Positions 26,969 to 36,069 of a DNA stretch of 64,000 nucleotides are shown here, piece after piece. The DNA is from JBBROS01 sp965217935. GTDB lineage: Bacteria > Pseudomonadota > Alphaproteobacteria > Acetobacterales > Acetobacteraceae. Position numbers and translations under genes: made by a program. The stretch's first letter is position 1; every line of letters starts with the position of its first letter. The stretch covers positions 3,658,001 through 3,722,000 of the forward strand of contig OZ244581.1 of assembly GCA_965217935.1 (NCBI GenBank), in the 5' to 3' direction. The notes beneath the pieces are model-generated. The model was given only the letters and a program-made list of their open reading frames with translations. It was not told where the DNA came from and did no database searches.

Positions 26969-28222
26969 ATGGGCAAGTCTCCCGACTCGAAAAACACCCT
27001 TTATTGTTCGTTCTGCGGCAAATCGCAGCACGAGGTCCGCAAGCTGATCGCCGGCCCGACCGTCTTCATATGCGACGAATGCGTCGAGCTTTGCATGGAC
27101 ATCATCCGCGAGGAACATAAGACCCACCTCGTCAAGTCCCGCGACGGCGTGCCCACGCCGAAAGAGATTTGTAAGGTTCTGGATGACTATGTCATCGGCC
27201 AGTCCCACGCCAAGCGGGTGCTGAGCGTCGCGGTGCACAACCATTACAAGCGGCTGGCTCATGGCGCGAAGAACAATGATGTCGAGATCGCCAAGAGCAA
27301 CATCATGCTGGTCGGGCCGACGGGCTCCGGCAAGACGCTGCTTGCCCAGACCCTCGCGCGCATCCTCGACGTTCCGTTCACGATGGCTGATGCCACGACG
27401 CTGACCGAAGCGGGCTACGTCGGCGAGGACGTGGAGAACATCATCCTCAAGCTGCTCCAGTCGGCCGATTACAACGTGGAGCGGGCGCAGCGCGGCATCG
27501 TCTACATCGATGAGGTCGATAAGATCAGCCGAAAGTCGGACAACCCCAGCATCACGCGCGACGTGAGCGGCGAGGGGGTGCAGCAGGCTTTGCTCAAGAT
27601 CATGGAGGGCACGGTTGCGTCGGTCCCGCCCCAAGGCGGGCGCAAGCACCCGCAACAGGAGTTTTTGCAGGTCGATACGACCAACATCCTGTTCATCTGC
27701 GGCGGCGCGTTCTCAGGTCTTGAGAAGATCATCGGCGCGCGCGGAAAGGGGTCGGGGATCGGTTACGGGGCCGAAGTCAGCAGCCCGGATGACCGGCGCA
27801 TGGGGCAGATCCTGCGGGAAGTCGAACCCGAGGACCTGCTTAAGTTCGGCCTTATTCCCGAGTTCATCGGACGTCTGCCGGTCGTGGCCACGTTGGAGGA
27901 TCTGGACGAGCAGGCCTTGATCGAGATCCTGACCAAACCCAAGAATGCGCTGTCCAAGCAGTATGCGCGGCTGTTCGAGATGGAGGGCGTTAAGCTTTCC
28001 TTTACCGAAGACGCCTTAAAATCGGTGGCGACGCGCGCCATTGCCCGCAAGACCGGCGCGCGTGGACTGCGTTCGATCATGGAGGCGATCCTGCTGAGCA
28101 CGATGTTTGACCTGCCCGGCCTCGACGGCGTCGAGGAAGTGACGATCAACCGCGAGGTGGCCGAGAGCCGGGCCAACCCGCTTTACACCTACGGCAAGGA
28201 ACGTGCGGAGGGCAGCGCGTAA
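26969..28222 (+). CDS. clpX: ATP-dependent Clp protease ATP-binding subunit ClpX
   Basis: The 417-residue AAA+ unfoldase docks on ClpP. The N-terminal zinc domain has four Cys (13, 16, 35 and 38) for substrate and adaptor binding. The ATPase has Walker A GPTGSGKT at 116-123, Walker B IVYIDEVDKI, the pore loop with GYVGEDV, and the ClpP-binding loop near IGF-type segment GSGIGYG. ATG 26969 is favoured by CTGGAG at 26958-26963. In the alphaproteobacterium Caulobacter ClpXP degrades cell-cycle regulators, so it is probably essential. Confidence 0.97.
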   Translation: MGKSPDSKNTLYCSFCGKSQHEVRKLIAGPTVFICDECVELCMDIIREEHKTHLVKSRDGVPTPKEICKVLDDYVIGQSHAKRVLSVAVHNHYKRLAHGAKNNDVEIAKSNIMLVGPTGSGKTLLAQTLARILDVPFTMADATTLTEAGYVGEDVENIILKLLQSADYNVERAQRGIVYIDEVDKISRKSDNPSITRDVSGEGVQQALLKIMEGTVASVPPQGGRKHPQQEFLQVDTTNILFICGGAFSGLEKIIGARGKGSGIGYGAEVSSPDDRRMGQILREVEPEDLLKFGLIPEFIGRLPVVATLEDLDEQALIEILTKPKNALSKQYARLFEMEGVKLSFTEDALKSVATRAIARKTGARGLRSIMEAILLSTMFDLPGLDGVEEVTINREVAESRANPLYTYGKERAEGSA

Positions 28223-28255
28223 ACCGCCGCCGAGACCGTGGCGTTGTGGAAGGTC

Positions 28256-28284
28256 TTGCCGCCGACCTTCGACCTGCCGATATA
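28256..28284 (+). promoter_or_regulatory. Possible sigma-70 promoter for lon
   Basis: TTGCCG (28256-28261) and GATATA (28279-28284) are separated by 17 bases. Transcription would start just before the hairpin at 28295. The match to consensus is moderate, and a heat-shock factor could use overlapping bases (CTTGCC at 28255). Confidence 0.35.
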
Positions 28285-28294
28285 GCAAGGGATA

Positions 28295-28330
28295 CGTCGC
28301 GAGCACGCCAAATTGGGTGCTTTCGCGACG
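28295..28330 (+). promoter_or_regulatory. Stem-loop in the lon leader
   Basis: CGTCGCGAGCAC (28295-28306) pairs with GTGC-TT-TCGCGACG (28317-28330), leaving a two-base bulge and a ten-base loop. It lies ten bases before the strong ribosome site GAAGGAGG (28341-28348) of lon. It could be an RNA structure affecting lon expression or a DNA operator. It does not itself cover the ribosome site. Confidence 0.4.
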
Positions 28331-28353
28331 GGCTGTCCTAGAAGGAGGTCCTT

Positions 28354-30786
28354 ATGAGTGAATCCCCATCCCCGCGGTCCGAACGGACGCGCAAGCCTGC
28401 CCCGAATCTCGAGACGATGGCGGTTCTGCCGTTACGTGACATCGTCGTGTTCCCGCACATGATCGTGCCCCTATTCGTCGGCCGCGAGAAGTCGGTGAGA
28501 GCGCTTGAAGCGGTCATGAAGGACGATAAGCAGATCCTCTTGGTCGCGCAGCGTAATGCGGCACAGGATGAGCCGTCGAAGGACGACATCTACCGGGTCG
28601 GAACGGTGTCGACGATCCTTCAGCTTTTGAAGCTTCCGGACGGGACGGTCAAGGTCTTGGTCGAGGGAAGCCGGCGCGCCAGCATCGGCGGCTTTACCGA
28701 GAACGACGCCTACTTCGAAGCGCGCGTCGCGCCGATCAACGAGGAGACGGGCGACGCGAAAGAGCTTGAGGCGCTTGGCCGGACCGTGATCACTCAGTTC
28801 GAGCAATACATCAAGCTGAACAAGAAGATCGCGCCCGAGGTGCTGGTGTCGTTGAACCAGATTGATAATTCCAGCAAGCTGGCAGACACCATTTCCGCCC
28901 ACCTAAGCCTGAAGATAGCCGAGAAGCAGGAGCTGCTCGAGGCCGCCAAAGTGGGGGCGCGGCTCGAGCGCGTGTTCGCGCACATGGAAAGCGAGATCGG
29001 CGTTCTGCAGGTTGAGAAGCGCATCCGGAACCGGGTCAAGCGGCAGATGGAGAAGACGCAGCGCGAGTACTACCTGAACGAGCAACTGAAGGCGATCCAG
29101 AAGGAGCTTGGCGAAGGGGAGGACGGCAAGGACGAGACCGCCGAGCTCGAAGACCGGATCAAGAAGACGAAGTTCACGAAGGAAGCCCGAGAGAAGGCGT
29201 TGTCGGAGCTGAAGAAGCTCAAGACGATGAGTCCGATGAGCGCCGAGGCGACCGTCGTGCGAAACTACCTGGATTGGATGCTCTCCATTCCTTGGAAGAA
29301 GCGCAGCAAGGTCAGCAACGACGTGACCGAGGCCGAGCGCATCTTGAATGCCGATCATTATGGCCTGGAGAAGGTCAAAGAGCGCATCATCGAGTACCTG
29401 GCCGTGCAATCGCGGAGTCCGAAGATCCGTGGTCCGATCCTGTGCCTTGTCGGGCCGCCCGGCGTGGGCAAGACGTCCTTGGGCAAGTCGATCGGCAAAG
29501 CGACGGGCCGGAATTTCGTCCGTATGTCCTTGGGCGGCGTGCGTGACGAGGCGGAGGTTCGGGGACATCGGCGGACCTACATCGGCTCGATGCCGGGCAA
29601 GGTGGTGCAGGGCATGAAGAAAGCCAAGACGAGCAATCCGTTGTTCCTTCTGGACGAGATCGACAAGCTCGGCGCGGATTGGCGCGGAGACCCGTCTTCC
29701 GCATTGCTTGAGGTTCTCGACCCCGAACAGAACGCGACGTTTGCCGACCACTACCTTGAGGTCGACTATGACCTCTCGGACGTCATGTTCGTGACCACCG
29801 CGAACAGCCTCAAGATGCCGCAGCCATTGCTGGACCGCATGGAGATCATTCGCATCCCCGGGTATACCGAGGATGAGAAGGTCGAGATCGCCAAGCGGCA
29901 CCTGGTCGCCAAGCAGGCTGAGGCGAACGGACTGAAGCCGGAAGAATGGGCATTGCAAGACGATGCCATCCGCGACCTCGTCCGGTATTACACCCGCGAG
30001 GCGGGCGTGCGTGGCTTGGAACGGGAAATCGCGAACGTCGCGCGCAAGGTGGTCAAGGAGATCGTGACCAAGAAGACGAGGAAGATCACGATTTCCGCCA
30101 AAGCCCTCAGCAAGTATGCCGGCGTTCGCCGGTTCCGCTACGGAGAGACCGAAGCGGAGGATATGGTCGGCGTCGTCACCGGCTTGGCATGGACCGAGGT
30201 CGGCGGCGAAATCCTGACCATCGAAAGTGTGCTCCTACCCGGCAAAGGCAACGTGAAGCATACCGGCAAGCTCGGTGACGTGATGCAGGAAAGCGTCTCG
30301 GCGGCGCTCAGCTACGTTCGCAGCCGCAGCATCGGGTTCGGCATCAAGCCGACCTTCTTTGAGAAGAAGGACATCCACGTCCACGTGCCGGAAGGCGCGA
30401 CCCCGAAGGATGGCCCGTCCGCCGGCATCGCGATGGCCACCAGCATCGTCAGCGTCATGACCGGCATTCCCGTCCGGCGGGACGTGGCGATGACGGGGGA
30501 GATCACGCTCAGAGGCAGGGTTCTGCCCATCGGCGGATTGAAGGAGAAGCTTTTGGCAGCGCTTCGGGCCGGCATCACCACCGTGTTCATTCCCCGGGAC
30601 AACGAGAAGGATCTGGTGGAGATCGAGACGGCGGTGAAGAAGGGCTTGAAGATCATCCCTGTCGGCCACGTGGACGAGGTGATCAGCCAAGCGTTGCAGC
30701 GCAAGCCGGAGGCCATCGAGTGGGAGGAGCCTGTCGATCCCGTCCCGCCTTTGGTCGGCAGCCCAGGCGCGTCGCTGCCGCATTAG
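28354..30786 (+). CDS. lon: ATP-dependent protease Lon
   Basis: The 810-residue Lon protease has an N-terminal substrate-binding domain (about 20-225), a coiled region, an AAA+ domain with Walker A GPPGVGKT near residue 367, and a C-terminal protease domain with the catalytic Ser689 in DGPSAG and the Lys of GGLKEK at about 730. It degrades misfolded and regulatory proteins as a homohexamer. GAAGGAGG at 28341-28348 is one of the best ribosome sites in the window. The gene ends with a perfect 12-pair hairpin and is followed by tRNA-Val. Confidence 0.97.
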   Translation: MSESPSPRSERTRKPAPNLETMAVLPLRDIVVFPHMIVPLFVGREKSVRALEAVMKDDKQILLVAQRNAAQDEPSKDDIYRVGTVSTILQLLKLPDGTVKVLVEGSRRASIGGFTENDAYFEARVAPINEETGDAKELEALGRTVITQFEQYIKLNKKIAPEVLVSLNQIDNSSKLADTISAHLSLKIAEKQELLEAAKVGARLERVFAHMESEIGVLQVEKRIRNRVKRQMEKTQREYYLNEQLKAIQKELGEGEDGKDETAELEDRIKKTKFTKEAREKALSELKKLKTMSPMSAEATVVRNYLDWMLSIPWKKRSKVSNDVTEAERILNADHYGLEKVKERIIEYLAVQSRSPKIRGPILCLVGPPGVGKTSLGKSIGKATGRNFVRMSLGGVRDEAEVRGHRRTYIGSMPGKVVQGMKKAKTSNPLFLLDEIDKLGADWRGDPSSALLEVLDPEQNATFADHYLEVDYDLSDVMFVTTANSLKMPQPLLDRMEIIRIPGYTEDEKVEIAKRHLVAKQAEANGLKPEEWALQDDAIRDLVRYYTREAGVRGLEREIANVARKVVKEIVTKKTRKITISAKALSKYAGVRRFRYGETEAEDMVGVVTGLAWTEVGGEILTIESVLLPGKGNVKHTGKLGDVMQESVSAALSYVRSRSIGFGIKPTFFEKKDIHVHVPEGATPKDGPSAGIAMATSIVSVMTGIPVRRDVAMTGEITLRGRVLPIGGLKEKLLAALRAGITTVFIPRDNEKDLVEIETAVKKGLKIIPVGHVDEVISQALQRKPEAIEWEEPVDPVPPLVGSPGASLPH

Positions 30787-30795
30787 CAAAGCAAT

Positions 30796-30826
30796 CCTGC
30801 GTGACCGAGAGCAACGGTCACGCAGG
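30796..30826 (+). terminator. Hairpin after lon
   Basis: The perfect 12-base arms CCTGCGTGACCG (30796-30807) and CGGTCACGCAGG (30815-30826) have a seven-base loop and begin ten bases after the lon stop. There is no T-tract, so it may stabilise the 3' end or act with Rho rather than as an intrinsic terminator. Confidence 0.55.
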
Positions 30827-30837
30827 CTGATGGGGCC

Positions 30838-30912
30838 GGGCGGTTAGCTCAGCGGTAGAGCGTCTCGTTTACACCGAGAGGGTCGGCGGTTCGAAACCGT
30901 CACCGCCCACCA
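30838..30912 (+). tRNA. tRNA-Val (anticodon TAC)
   Basis: A 75-base tRNA with acceptor GGGCGGT/ACCGCCC, D-arm AGCTCAGCGGTAGAGC, anticodon stem TCTCG/CGAGA with loop TTTACAC (anticodon TAC at 30870-30872), T-loop TTCGAAA and an encoded CCA at the end. It follows the lon hairpin by 11 bases. Confidence 0.97.
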
Positions 30913-31010
30913 TGACAACCTACTCCAAGAGCGCATTTTGCCGCCGATGCCGCGGCTTGAGGAGAGGTGTATTACGAGCAGGCAATGCGTCGGGAGACCA
31001 TCAAGCCGGG

Positions 31011-31038
31011 TTGACGTCGTCACGCCGCGGCCATAAAC
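31011..31038 (+). promoter_or_regulatory. Likely promoter for tRNA-Asp
   Basis: TTGACG (31011-31016) is a near-perfect -35, followed 16 bases later by ATAAAC (31033-31038) as a -10. The tRNA gene starts 18 bases downstream. It may also contribute to nuo operon transcription. Confidence 0.5.
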
Positions 31039-31056
31039 GAAGCGCCCTGCCACGAT

Positions 31057-31133
<77 letters not shown>

Positions 31134-31240
31134 GTCTCGCGTCATCGCCGTTTCGCAAGCCTATAGCAGCGCACCTGGGGGTGGTGTATTCCCTTCGCTG
31201 CAGCGCAACGCAAGCGAGAGCCTTCGAGCAGGATACCGCA

Positions 31241-31606
31241 ATGCCGACAATCTTGGCCGACTACTTCCCTATTCTTGTATTCATCGCTATCGGCGGCGTC
31301 ATCGCGGTCGCGATGGTGACGGCATCGTTGCTCGCCGCGCAGCAGAAGCCGTATGCGGAGAAACTCTCGGCCTACGAGTGCGGCTTCGAGCCGTTCGACG
31401 ATGCCCGGCGTAAGTTTGACGTTCGATTCTACCTCGTGGCCATCCTCTTCATCATCTTCGATCTCGAGGTCGCGTTCCTGTTCCCGTGGGCGATCAGCCT
31501 CGGCGACATCGGCATGTTCGGGTTCCTCTCGATGCTGGGATTCCTTGCAGTTTTAACGGTCGGCTTCATTTATGAGTGGTGCAAAGGCGCATTGGAATGG
31601 GAGTAG
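31241..31606 (+). CDS. nuoA: NADH-quinone oxidoreductase subunit A
   Basis: The 121-residue membrane subunit of complex I has three hydrophobic helices and the conserved loop AYECGFEPF, followed by FYLVAILFIIFDLEVAFLFPW. It sits at the junction of the membrane arm and the peripheral arm near the quinone site. ATG 31241 is preceded by an AGGA site at about 31230. It opens a nuoA-N operon starting 107 bases after tRNA-Asp. Confidence 0.97.
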   Translation: MPTILADYFPILVFIAIGGVIAVAMVTASLLAAQQKPYAEKLSAYECGFEPFDDARRKFDVRFYLVAILFIIFDLEVAFLFPWAISLGDIGMFGFLSMLGFLAVLTVGFIYEWCKGALEWE

Positions 31607-31610
31607 TCGC

Positions 31611-32177
31611 ATGAGCGCGGCCGGGATAACGACGACCGATATTGCCTGGAACCGAGAGGCGCTTGCGCCGGGTCCGGAGCAGGATGCGGTGATCAAGGGC
31701 ATCACGGGCGAGGTCGCCGACAAGGGCTTCGTCGTGGCCAACATCGACAAGGTGGTCAACTGGGCGCGTACTGGCAGCCTGTGGCCGATGACGTTCGGGC
31801 TTGCCTGCTGCGCGGTCGAGATGATCCACGCCTACATGCCGCGCTATGACCTTGACCGGTTCGGCGTCATCCCCCGCGCCAGTCCCCGGCAATCCGACGT
31901 GATGATCGTTGCCGGCACGCTGACGAACAAAATGGCGCCGGCGCTGCGCAAGGTCTACGATCAGATGCCTGAGCCGCGCTGGGTGGTCAGCATGGGCTCG
32001 TGCGCCAACGGCGGCGGCTATTACCATTACAGCTACAGCGTGGTGCGCGGATGCGACCGCATAGTGCCCGTTGACATCTACGTCCCCGGCTGCCCGCCCA
32101 CGGCGGAAGCGCTGGTGTATGGCATCACCCAGTTGCAGAAGAAAATCCGCCGGACCGGAACAATTCTCCGTGGCTGA
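31611..32177 (+). CDS. nuoB: NADH-quinone oxidoreductase subunit B
   Basis: The 188-residue subunit carries the terminal 4Fe-4S cluster N2 that passes electrons to quinone. Cluster ligands are visible in GLACCAVEM, GSCANGGG and VPGCPPTAE. ATG 31611, with GGGAG at 31599-31603, is chosen over upstream in-frame starts inside nuoA. The gap to nuoA is four bases, and the end overlaps nuoC by eight bases. Confidence 0.97.
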   Translation: MSAAGITTTDIAWNREALAPGPEQDAVIKGITGEVADKGFVVANIDKVVNWARTGSLWPMTFGLACCAVEMIHAYMPRYDLDRFGVIPRASPRQSDVMIVAGTLTNKMAPALRKVYDQMPEPRWVVSMGSCANGGGYYHYSYSVVRGCDRIVPVDIYVPGCPPTAEALVYGITQLQKKIRRTGTILRG

Positions 32178-32799
32178 TCTCGCCGCCCTGGCCCAGGCCT
32201 GCGCTTCGCTTCCCGGCGTCAAAACGGCCCGCATTGAGATGGGCGAGGTGGTCGTGCATGCCGCGCGGGAGACCGTGCTGGAGACGCTCAGGGCGCTCAA
32301 GGCCACCGGCGGCATCGCCTGCGAGCAGATGATGGACCTCTGCGGCGTCGATTGGCCCGAACGCCCGGACCGGTTCGATATCGTCTACAACCTACTCAGC
32401 GTATCGCTCAACCATCGCGTCCGGGTCGTGATCGAGACGGACGCATCGAAGCCGGTCCCGAGCTGTTACACGCTCTGGCCCGTCGCCACCTGGTTCGAGC
32501 GGGAGGCATGGGACTTGTTCGGCATCGTGTTCAGCGGCCAGCCCGACCTGCGGCGCATCCTGACCGATTATGGTTTCAACGGCCATCCGTTGAGGAAGGA
32601 TTTTCCGCTGACCGGCTACGTCGAGGTGCGCTTCGACGACGAGCGCAAGCAGGTCATCAACGAGCCGGTCAGCCTCACGCAGGATTTCCGGACCTTTGAT
32701 TTCGTCTCCCCCTGGGAAGGCATGACCACGTTGCCCGGCGACGAGAAGGCGTTCACCGCCCGCGAAGCCGCAAGGCAGCCCGCGAAAGAGACCCCCTAA
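32170..32799 (+). CDS. nuoC: NADH-quinone oxidoreductase subunit C
   Basis: The 209-residue peripheral-arm subunit has the 30-kDa-subunit motif EREAWDLFGI and the following HPLRKDFPLTGY. It is separate from NuoD here, unlike the fused NuoCD of E. coli. GTG 32170 overlaps nuoB by eight bases. The stop TAA overlaps the nuoD ATG as TAATG, implying coupled translation. Confidence 0.96.
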   Translation: MADLAALAQACASLPGVKTARIEMGEVVVHAARETVLETLRALKATGGIACEQMMDLCGVDWPERPDRFDIVYNLLSVSLNHRVRVVIETDASKPVPSCYTLWPVATWFEREAWDLFGIVFSGQPDLRRILTDYGFNGHPLRKDFPLTGYVEVRFDDERKQVINEPVSLTQDFRTFDFVSPWEGMTTLPGDEKAFTAREAARQPAKETP

Positions 32800-34043
32800 T
32801 GTCAGACTTGGACGTCAAGACCGGCTCGCACGCCACCACCCCCGGCGAAGCGAAGCCGAATACCAACAAGGTGATCGAGGTTGACAACCATACGATCAAT
32901 CTTGGTCCGCAGCATCCCGCGGCGCACGGTGTCCTGCGTCTCATCCTGGAGATGGATGGCGAGGTGGTCGAACGTGCCGACCCGCACATCGGCTTGCTTC
33001 ATCGCGGCACCGAGAAGCTGATCGAGCACAAGACTTATCTGCAAGCGCTGCCGTATTTCGACCGGCTCGACTACGTGAGCCCGATGTGCATGGAGCACAC
33101 CTGGGTGCTGGCGCAGGAGAAACTGCTGGGCATCGAGATCCCGGACCGGGCCAAGTGGATCCGGACGATGTTCGCCGAGATCACCCGCATCCTCAACCAT
33201 CTTCTGAACATCACGACCTACGCGCTCGATGTTGGCGCCATTACGCCGAGCCTCTGGGGCTTCGAGGAGCGCGAGAAGCTGCTTGAGTTCTACGAGGCGG
33301 CTTCGGGCGCGCGGTATCACGGAAACTACTACCGCACCGGCGGCGTGGCGCGCGACCTTCCGATTGAACTCACCGATAAGATCGCCGAGTGGGCGCGTAC
33401 GTTTCCGACGTTCGTCGATGAACTCGCCCAACTCCTGACGTCCAACCGTATTTGGAAGCAGCGCACCGTCGATATCGGCGCCATCTCGCCCGATGACGCG
33501 CTTGATTGGGGTTTCTCCGGCCCGCCGCTGCGTGCCAGCGGAGTGCCGTGGGATCTGCGCCGGGCACAGCCTTACGACATGTATGACCAAGTTGAGTTCG
33601 ACGTGCCGGTCGGCCGAAACGGCGATTGCTACGACCGGTATCTCGTGCGCATGCAGGAAATGCGCGAGAGCGTCCGCATCATCGTGCAGTGTCTCGACAA
33701 GATGCGGCCCGGCGCCGTGAAGATCGTCGACCGCAAGTTCACCGCGCCGAGGCGGCAGGAGATGAAGCGCTCGATGGAGGCGCTCATCCATCACTTCAAG
33801 CTCTACACCGAGGGGTTTCATATCCCGGCCGGCTCCACGTACACGGCAACCGAAAGCCCGAAGGGGGAATTCGGCGTCTATCTGGTGGCAGACGGCACCA
33901 ATCGGCCCTACCGCTGCAAAATCCGGCCCACCGGGTTCACCTTCCTGCAAGCCATCGAACATATGTCGAAACGCCACATGCTGGCCGATGCGGTGGCGAT
34001 CATCGGGTCGCTCGACGTCGTGTTCGGGGAAATTGACCGGTGA
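32799..34043 (+). CDS. nuoD: NADH-quinone oxidoreductase subunit D
   Basis: The 414-residue 49-kDa-type subunit forms the quinone pocket with NuoB. The conserved NLGPQHPAAHGVLRL near residue 30 and HIGLLHRGTEKLIE carry the pocket His residues. The C-terminus ends in the usual SLDVVFGEIDR. A charged N-terminal extension of about 25 residues precedes the core. It overlaps nuoC by one base and nuoE as GTGA. Confidence 0.97.
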   Translation: MSDLDVKTGSHATTPGEAKPNTNKVIEVDNHTINLGPQHPAAHGVLRLILEMDGEVVERADPHIGLLHRGTEKLIEHKTYLQALPYFDRLDYVSPMCMEHTWVLAQEKLLGIEIPDRAKWIRTMFAEITRILNHLLNITTYALDVGAITPSLWGFEEREKLLEFYEAASGARYHGNYYRTGGVARDLPIELTDKIAEWARTFPTFVDELAQLLTSNRIWKQRTVDIGAISPDDALDWGFSGPPLRASGVPWDLRRAQPYDMYDQVEFDVPVGRNGDCYDRYLVRMQEMRESVRIIVQCLDKMRPGAVKIVDRKFTAPRRQEMKRSMEALIHHFKLYTEGFHIPAGSTYTATESPKGEFGVYLVADGTNRPYRCKIRPTGFTFLQAIEHMSKRHMLADAVAIIGSLDVVFGEIDR

Positions 34044-34759
34044 GCGATTTTTCGAGGGAGGACAACGCATCTCCGCGGATGACGCGGCCCGCGGGCGCGG
34101 CCACGGCGACCGGTTCCGCGGAGCCGATCGGCGGCGCGCATAACCCGCCCGCCAACAACCCGGCCGAGCCTGCGGTCTTCGCGTTCGACGACGCCAGCGA
34201 GGCCGAGATCGAGCCGATCCTGCGCAAATACCCGGTAAGCCGAAAGGCCAGCGCCGTTCTGCCGCTGTTGTATACCGTGCAGAACCAGATGGGTCGGCAG
34301 ACGGGCAGCGCCTGGGTTCCGCGCATCGCGATGGACGCGGTTGCCGAGCGTCTGGAGATGCCGCCGATCCGCGTTTACGAGGTCGCGACGTTTTACCTGA
34401 TGTTCAACACCAAGCCGATCGGGCGGTATCACCTGCAAGTATGCGGCACGACGCCGTGCTGGCTGCGGGGCAGCGACGACATCACGCGGGCCTGTCGCGA
34501 CGAGTCCGGCATCAAGGGCTGGAAGGAAACGAGCGAGGACGGCCTGTTCACGATGACGGAGGTGGAATGCCTTGGCGCGTGCGTGAACGCGCCGATCTTG
34601 CAGGTGGACGACGATTACTACGAAGACCTTGATTACGACCGCACCCGGGAGCTGCTGCAAGCCTTGCGCCGGGGCGAACGACCGGCGCCAGGCTCGACCA
34701 TCGGCCGCCTCACCTCCGCGCCGGAAGGCGGCCCGACAACCCTTCAAGCGGTGGAATAG
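34040..34759 (+). CDS. nuoE: NADH-quinone oxidoreductase subunit E
   Basis: The 239-residue subunit has a thioredoxin-like 2Fe-2S domain, with ligand pairs in CGTTPCW and CLGACVNAP, and binds cluster N1a beside NuoF. About 50 residues at the N-terminus, rich in Ala, Asn and Pro, and a tail of about 30 residues are extensions of low complexity outside the conserved core. GTG 34040 overlaps the nuoD stop by four bases. An in-frame ATG at 34079 would remove part of the extension. Confidence 0.95.
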   Translation: MSDFSREDNASPRMTRPAGAATATGSAEPIGGAHNPPANNPAEPAVFAFDDASEAEIEPILRKYPVSRKASAVLPLLYTVQNQMGRQTGSAWVPRIAMDAVAERLEMPPIRVYEVATFYLMFNTKPIGRYHLQVCGTTPCWLRGSDDITRACRDESGIKGWKETSEDGLFTMTEVECLGACVNAPILQVDDDYYEDLDYDRTRELLQALRRGERPAPGSTIGRLTSAPEGGPTTLQAVE

Positions 34760-34761
34760 CC

Positions 34762-36069
34762 ATGCTTGCCGACAAAGACCGGATCTTCACGAACCTGTAT
34801 GGCCAGCACGACCCGCTCCTGGCCGGCGCACGCGAGCGCGGCGACTGGGCCGACACGGCGGCGATCATCGCCCGCGGCCGGGACGCGATCATCGACGAGA
34901 TGAAGGCCTCGGGACTGCGCGGGCGCGGCGGCGCGGGGTTCCCCACGGGGATGAAGTGGTCGTTCATGCCGAAGCAGGCCTCGCCGGACGGGCGGCCGAG
35001 CTATCTCGTGATCAACGCCGACGAGAGCGAGCCCGGCACCTGCAAAGACCGCGACATCATGCGCCACGATCCGCATAAGCTGATCGAGGGCGCGCTCATC
35101 GCCAGTTTCGCAATGGGGGCGAGCGCCTGCTATATCTACATACGGGGCGAGTACTACAACGAGGCGGTCGCGTTGCAGAAGGCGATCGACGAGTGCTATG
35201 CGGAGGGCCTGCTTGGCGAGAACGCCGCCGGGTCGGATTATGAGTTCCACCTCTACCTTCATCGGGGGGCCGGGGCGTATATCTGCGGCGAGGAGACCGC
35301 GCTGCTTGAGAGCCTCGAAGGCAAGAAGGGAATGCCGCGCCTCAAGCCGCCGTTCCCCGCCGCCGTCGGTCTTTATGGCTGCCCCACGACCGTCAACAAT
35401 GTCGAGACGATCGCCGTTGTCCCGACCATCCTTCGCCGCGGCGGCGCATGGTTCAGCGCGCTTGGCCGGCCGAAGAACAGCGGCACGAAGGTTTTCTGCA
35501 TCAGCGGCCACGTGAATAAGCCCTGCAACGTCGAGGAAGAGCTTGGCATCCCGCTGAAGGATTTGATCGAGACCTATGCGGGGGGCGTGCGCGGCGGCTG
35601 GGACAACCTGCTCGCCGTCATCCCTGGCGGCTCTTCCGTTCCCGTCATCCCGAAATCGGTCTGCGACACGGTGCTGATGGATTTCGACAGCTTGCGCGAC
35701 GTGAAATCCGGTCTCGGCACCGCCGCGGTCATGGTGATGGACCGCAGCACCGACATCATCCAGGCGATCCACAGGCTGGCGCAGTTCTACAAGCACGAGA
35801 GCTGCGGCCAGTGCACGCCGTGCCGGGAAGGCACGGGGTGGATGATGCGGGTGATGGGCCGGATGGTGCAGGGCCGGGCCGAAGTGGGCGAGATCGACGT
35901 GCTGGAGCAGGTGACAAAGCAGATCGAGGGGCACACGATCTGCGCGCTGGGCGATGCGGCGGCGTGGCCGATCCAGGGGCTGATCCGGCACTTCCGGCCG
36001 GAGATGGAGGCGCGGATCGCCGCTTATAAGGCGCGTGCCAGCGCTCCTCTGCCGATGGCGGCCGAATGA
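34762..36069 (+). CDS. nuoF: NADH-quinone oxidoreductase subunit F
   Basis: The 435-residue subunit oxidises NADH. The FMN and NADH sites are in GLRGRGGAGFPTG and GAGAYICGEETALLES. The ligands of 4Fe-4S cluster N3 are in SCGQCTPCREGT and HTICALG. The ATG lies two bases after nuoE. The last four bases overlap the start of the small pentapeptide-repeat gene (ATGA). Confidence 0.97.
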   Translation: MLADKDRIFTNLYGQHDPLLAGARERGDWADTAAIIARGRDAIIDEMKASGLRGRGGAGFPTGMKWSFMPKQASPDGRPSYLVINADESEPGTCKDRDIMRHDPHKLIEGALIASFAMGASACYIYIRGEYYNEAVALQKAIDECYAEGLLGENAAGSDYEFHLYLHRGAGAYICGEETALLESLEGKKGMPRLKPPFPAAVGLYGCPTTVNNVETIAVVPTILRRGGAWFSALGRPKNSGTKVFCISGHVNKPCNVEEELGIPLKDLIETYAGGVRGGWDNLLAVIPGGSSVPVIPKSVCDTVLMDFDSLRDVKSGLGTAAVMVMDRSTDIIQAIHRLAQFYKHESCGQCTPCREGTGWMMRVMGRMVQGRAEVGEIDVLEQVTKQIEGHTICALGDAAAWPIQGLIRHFRPEMEARIAAYKARASAPLPMAAE

